Shown piece by piece: positions 62,652 to 64,000 of a DNA stretch of 64,000 nucleotides. The position numbers were made by a program, and so were the translations under genes. The stretch's first letter is position 1. Each line of letters opens with the position of its first letter. The stretch spans positions 3,038,001 through 3,102,000 of the forward strand of contig NZ_CP178861.1 of the NCBI RefSeq assembly GCF_047344985.1, in the 5' to 3' direction. This DNA is from Bdellovibrio sp047344985. GTDB lineage: Bacteria > Bdellovibrionota > Bdellovibrionia > Bdellovibrionales > Bdellovibrionaceae. The notes under the pieces were generated by a model, which saw only the letters and a program-made list of their open reading frames with translations, made no database searches and had not been told where the DNA came from.

Positions 62652-63590
62652 ATGATTCTCGTTATGGGAGCTACTGGCCATGTTGGCTCTAAAATCGTCA
62701 GTCACCTTTTAGCCAACGGACAAAAAGTTCGAGTCAACGCCAGACACTTTCCCAATAAAGAAGCCTTCCGAGGAGCCGAGTTTGTTGAGGGTGACGCCAA
62801 CAGCGTGGCTGTTTTATCAGATGCCATGCGCGGCTGCTCTGCGGTTTTCACAATGATTCCACCTAACGTCAGTGCTCCCGAAGCGCGCTACTTTCAAAAC
62901 AAATTCGGCGAAGTTATTGCCGAGGCGATCGAGGAAGCTGGCATCAAGAAAGTCGTGAACCTCAGCAGCGTGGGCGCCGACCTTGAAAGCGGCACCGGAC
63001 CTATTTTAGGACTTCACGATCAAGAACAACGCTTGGATGAAGTGACGAAAGCCGATATCGTGCATTTACGTCCCGCGTATTTTATGGAGAATCTTCTTAC
63101 CGGAATCCCCACGATTCTTTCTACAAACCGTTTTTACGGCACCATTCCCGGAGACATTCCTCTTCCTATGGTGGCAACAAGGGACATTGCTGCCCGGGCG
63201 GCGTTCTTATTGATGAATCCCGATTTTAAAACTCGCAATATTGAGTACCTCTTAGGAGAGCGCGATCTGACGTTTGATGAAGTCATTCGCGTTCTGGGAC
63301 AGACCATCAGAAAACCTGAATTGGAATACGTCGAAATTCCTCCGGCGGAAATGAGAAATTATTTTATCGGTGCGGGGCTTTCAGAAGACTGGGCGGATGC
63401 ATATAACGAAATGTCTGAAGCCTTCACCAATGGGACTATCGCAGGAACTTTGCAAAGAGATAAAATCAACACCACGGCAACATCGATTGAAGAATTCGCA
63501 AGAACAACGTTCTTGGAAGAATTCAATAAAGCCACTTCCCAGCAAGATAAAACAGCCCGTCCCTCTTCATCACGCGAAGCCCGCCCTTAA
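62652..63590 (+). CDS. NmrA-type NAD(P)-binding oxidoreductase
   Basis: 312 residues; Rossmann motif MGATGHVGSKIV at the N-terminus, then NARHFPNKEAF for NADP binding and NLSSVGAD. No SDR Tyr-x-x-x-Lys is visible, typical of NmrA-like proteins, which act as redox sensors or reductases of the azoreductase/quinone type. Start ATG at 62652 with AAGGAGG; the upstream frame from 62625 is rejected. A terminator follows. The Ser/Lys/Arg-rich tail after about 290 looks disordered. Confidence 0.85.
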   Translation: MILVMGATGHVGSKIVSHLLANGQKVRVNARHFPNKEAFRGAEFVEGDANSVAVLSDAMRGCSAVFTMIPPNVSAPEARYFQNKFGEVIAEAIEEAGIKKVVNLSSVGADLESGTGPILGLHDQEQRLDEVTKADIVHLRPAYFMENLLTGIPTILSTNRFYGTIPGDIPLPMVATRDIAARAAFLLMNPDFKTRNIEYLLGERDLTFDEVIRVLGQTIRKPELEYVEIPPAEMRNYFIGAGLSEDWADAYNEMSEAFTNGTIAGTLQRDKINTTATSIEEFARTTFLEEFNKATSQQDKTARPSSSREARP

Positions 63591-63601
63591 CTCGACCTAA
63601 G

Positions 63602-63633
63602 TCGCGGTCCCTCTTTAGTGTCAGGGACCGCGA
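63602..63633 (+). terminator. Terminator-like hairpin after the NmrA gene
   Basis: A perfect 11-bp stem TCGCGGTCCCT/AGGGACCGCGA with a 10-base loop is followed only by TTCGTGTT, so the T-run is weak. Confidence 0.65.
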
Positions 63634-63653
63634 TTCGTGTTAGCCTTTCTCCC

Positions 63654-64000
63654 ATGAAAAGATTTATTTATGCTTTTTTATTTTTGGGAGTTTCTTGCAT
63701 GCATAAGTTTCCACACGAATATCCAAAGCCGGAAAAGAAAACAGTCACACTTAACAAACACGAAGACCCGCGCAAAGACGATTACTTCTGGTTGCGTGAA
63801 AGAGAAAATCCTCAAGTTATTGATTATCTAAATAAAGAAAATGCTTACACGGCCGAAGTGATGAAGCCGGTTCAGTCTTTAGAAGAAAAACTTTTCCAAG
63901 AACTCAAATCTCGCGTGAAGGAAGATGAATCTTCAGCTCCTGTTAAAGACGGCGATTATTATTATCAAGGTCGCTATGAAATCGGACAACAGTATCCCCT
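63654..64000 (+). CDS. Oligopeptidase B (S9A), 3' end outside window
   Basis: The first 115 residues of an exported serine oligopeptidase. A short hydrophobic signal ends at Cys15 (GVSC), an atypical lipobox. The N-terminal propeller opening HEDPRKDDYFWLRERENPQV and LEEKLFQELKSRVKEDE are characteristic of protease II/PtrB. Most PtrB proteins are cytoplasmic, so export to the envelope would be notable for a peptide-scavenging predator. The Ser-Asp-His triad lies beyond the window edge and cannot be checked. Confidence 0.82.
   Translation, partial: MKRFIYAFLFLGVSCMHKFPHEYPKPEKKTVTLNKHEDPRKDDYFWLRERENPQVIDYLNKENAYTAEVMKPVQSLEEKLFQELKSRVKEDESSAPVKDGDYYYQGRYEIGQQYP

Noticed and set aside
1..64000. 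Prophage because of tail-fibre-like repeats
   Set aside because: No capsid, terminase, portal or integrase genes; the fibre has a signal peptide and a lipoprotein partner.

Overview
The window looks like a chromosomal segment of a predatory bacterium of the Bdellovibrio group (Bdellovibrionota). This is inferred from content, not from any database search. The signs are moderate GC, very dense coding, many short secreted and outer-membrane proteins, numerous lipoproteins, a chimeric trimeric fibre ending in a self-cleaving chaperone (the architecture reported for Bdellovibrio 'mosaic adhesive trimer' proteins), FliA-like promoters beside envelope genes, and a very large lipoprotein metzincin protease. 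I see no rRNA, tRNA, CRISPR array, insertion sequence or prophage. No gene-free stretch exceeds 300 bases; the longest are 4726-5023, 56904-57150 and 57691-57925.

Layout. 1-2167 (-): an exported J-domain protein, cut by the window edge, coupled to a 517-aa exported helical protein. 2337-4725: an outer-membrane barrel and an exported HAD-fold protein, convergent with a TTHB210-like secreted protein. 5024-9928 (+): a 1634-aa lipoprotein metzincin. 10556-20402 (-): one long, tightly packed run of a PorQ/FadL-like barrel, a lipoprotein, a second barrel, AddB-like and AddA-like recombination nucleases, and a membrane PilZ protein. It diverges from a lipoprotein gene across a region with FliA-like promoter motifs on both strands. 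21408-23818: a third barrel, a small barrel and coaE.

23884-36195 (+) is the most striking unit. Eight overlapping or closely spaced genes encode a Ser/Thr kinase with a PEGA domain, an acyl-CoA ligase, an OleC-like AMP-dependent ligase, a GNAT acyltransferase, a cytochrome P450, an MFS exporter, a UbiA prenyltransferase and a rifampicin-phosphotransferase-like dikinase. A strong terminator closes the run. It reads as an undescribed biosynthetic cluster for an acylated, prenylated, oxidised and possibly phosphorylated lipid-like product, with its own exporter and perhaps its own signalling kinase.

36245-43169 (-): a secreted clan-CD-like (caspase fold) protein, a PA14-FN3 protein, and the 1230-aa trimeric fibre coupled to a lipoprotein. 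43340-50353 (-) is a second lipid-like operon: DagK-type lipid kinase, extended SDR, a 709-aa protein carrying a cyanobacterial-type fatty acyl-ACP reductase domain, a LolA-like carrier, a barrel and a BtaA-like (DUF3419) transferase. It suggests synthesis and envelope delivery of an unusual polar or ether-type lipid. 50555-57690 holds an AraC regulator, a 51-aa membrane protein, an NHL-repeat lipoprotein behind a strong leader hairpin, a LolCDE/MacB-type ABC pair, a barrel plus AMIN-like protein, and a Tyr/Cys-rich lipoprotein. 57926-64000 (+): M3 oligopeptidase, NAD kinase, RecN, an NmrA-type oxidoreductase and the start of an oligopeptidase B. Several intergenic inverted repeats are notable. 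One is a perfect 30-bp stem at 57792-57863. Another is a terminator-like hairpin at 62602-62651 whose 3' arm is the ribosome binding site of the next gene.
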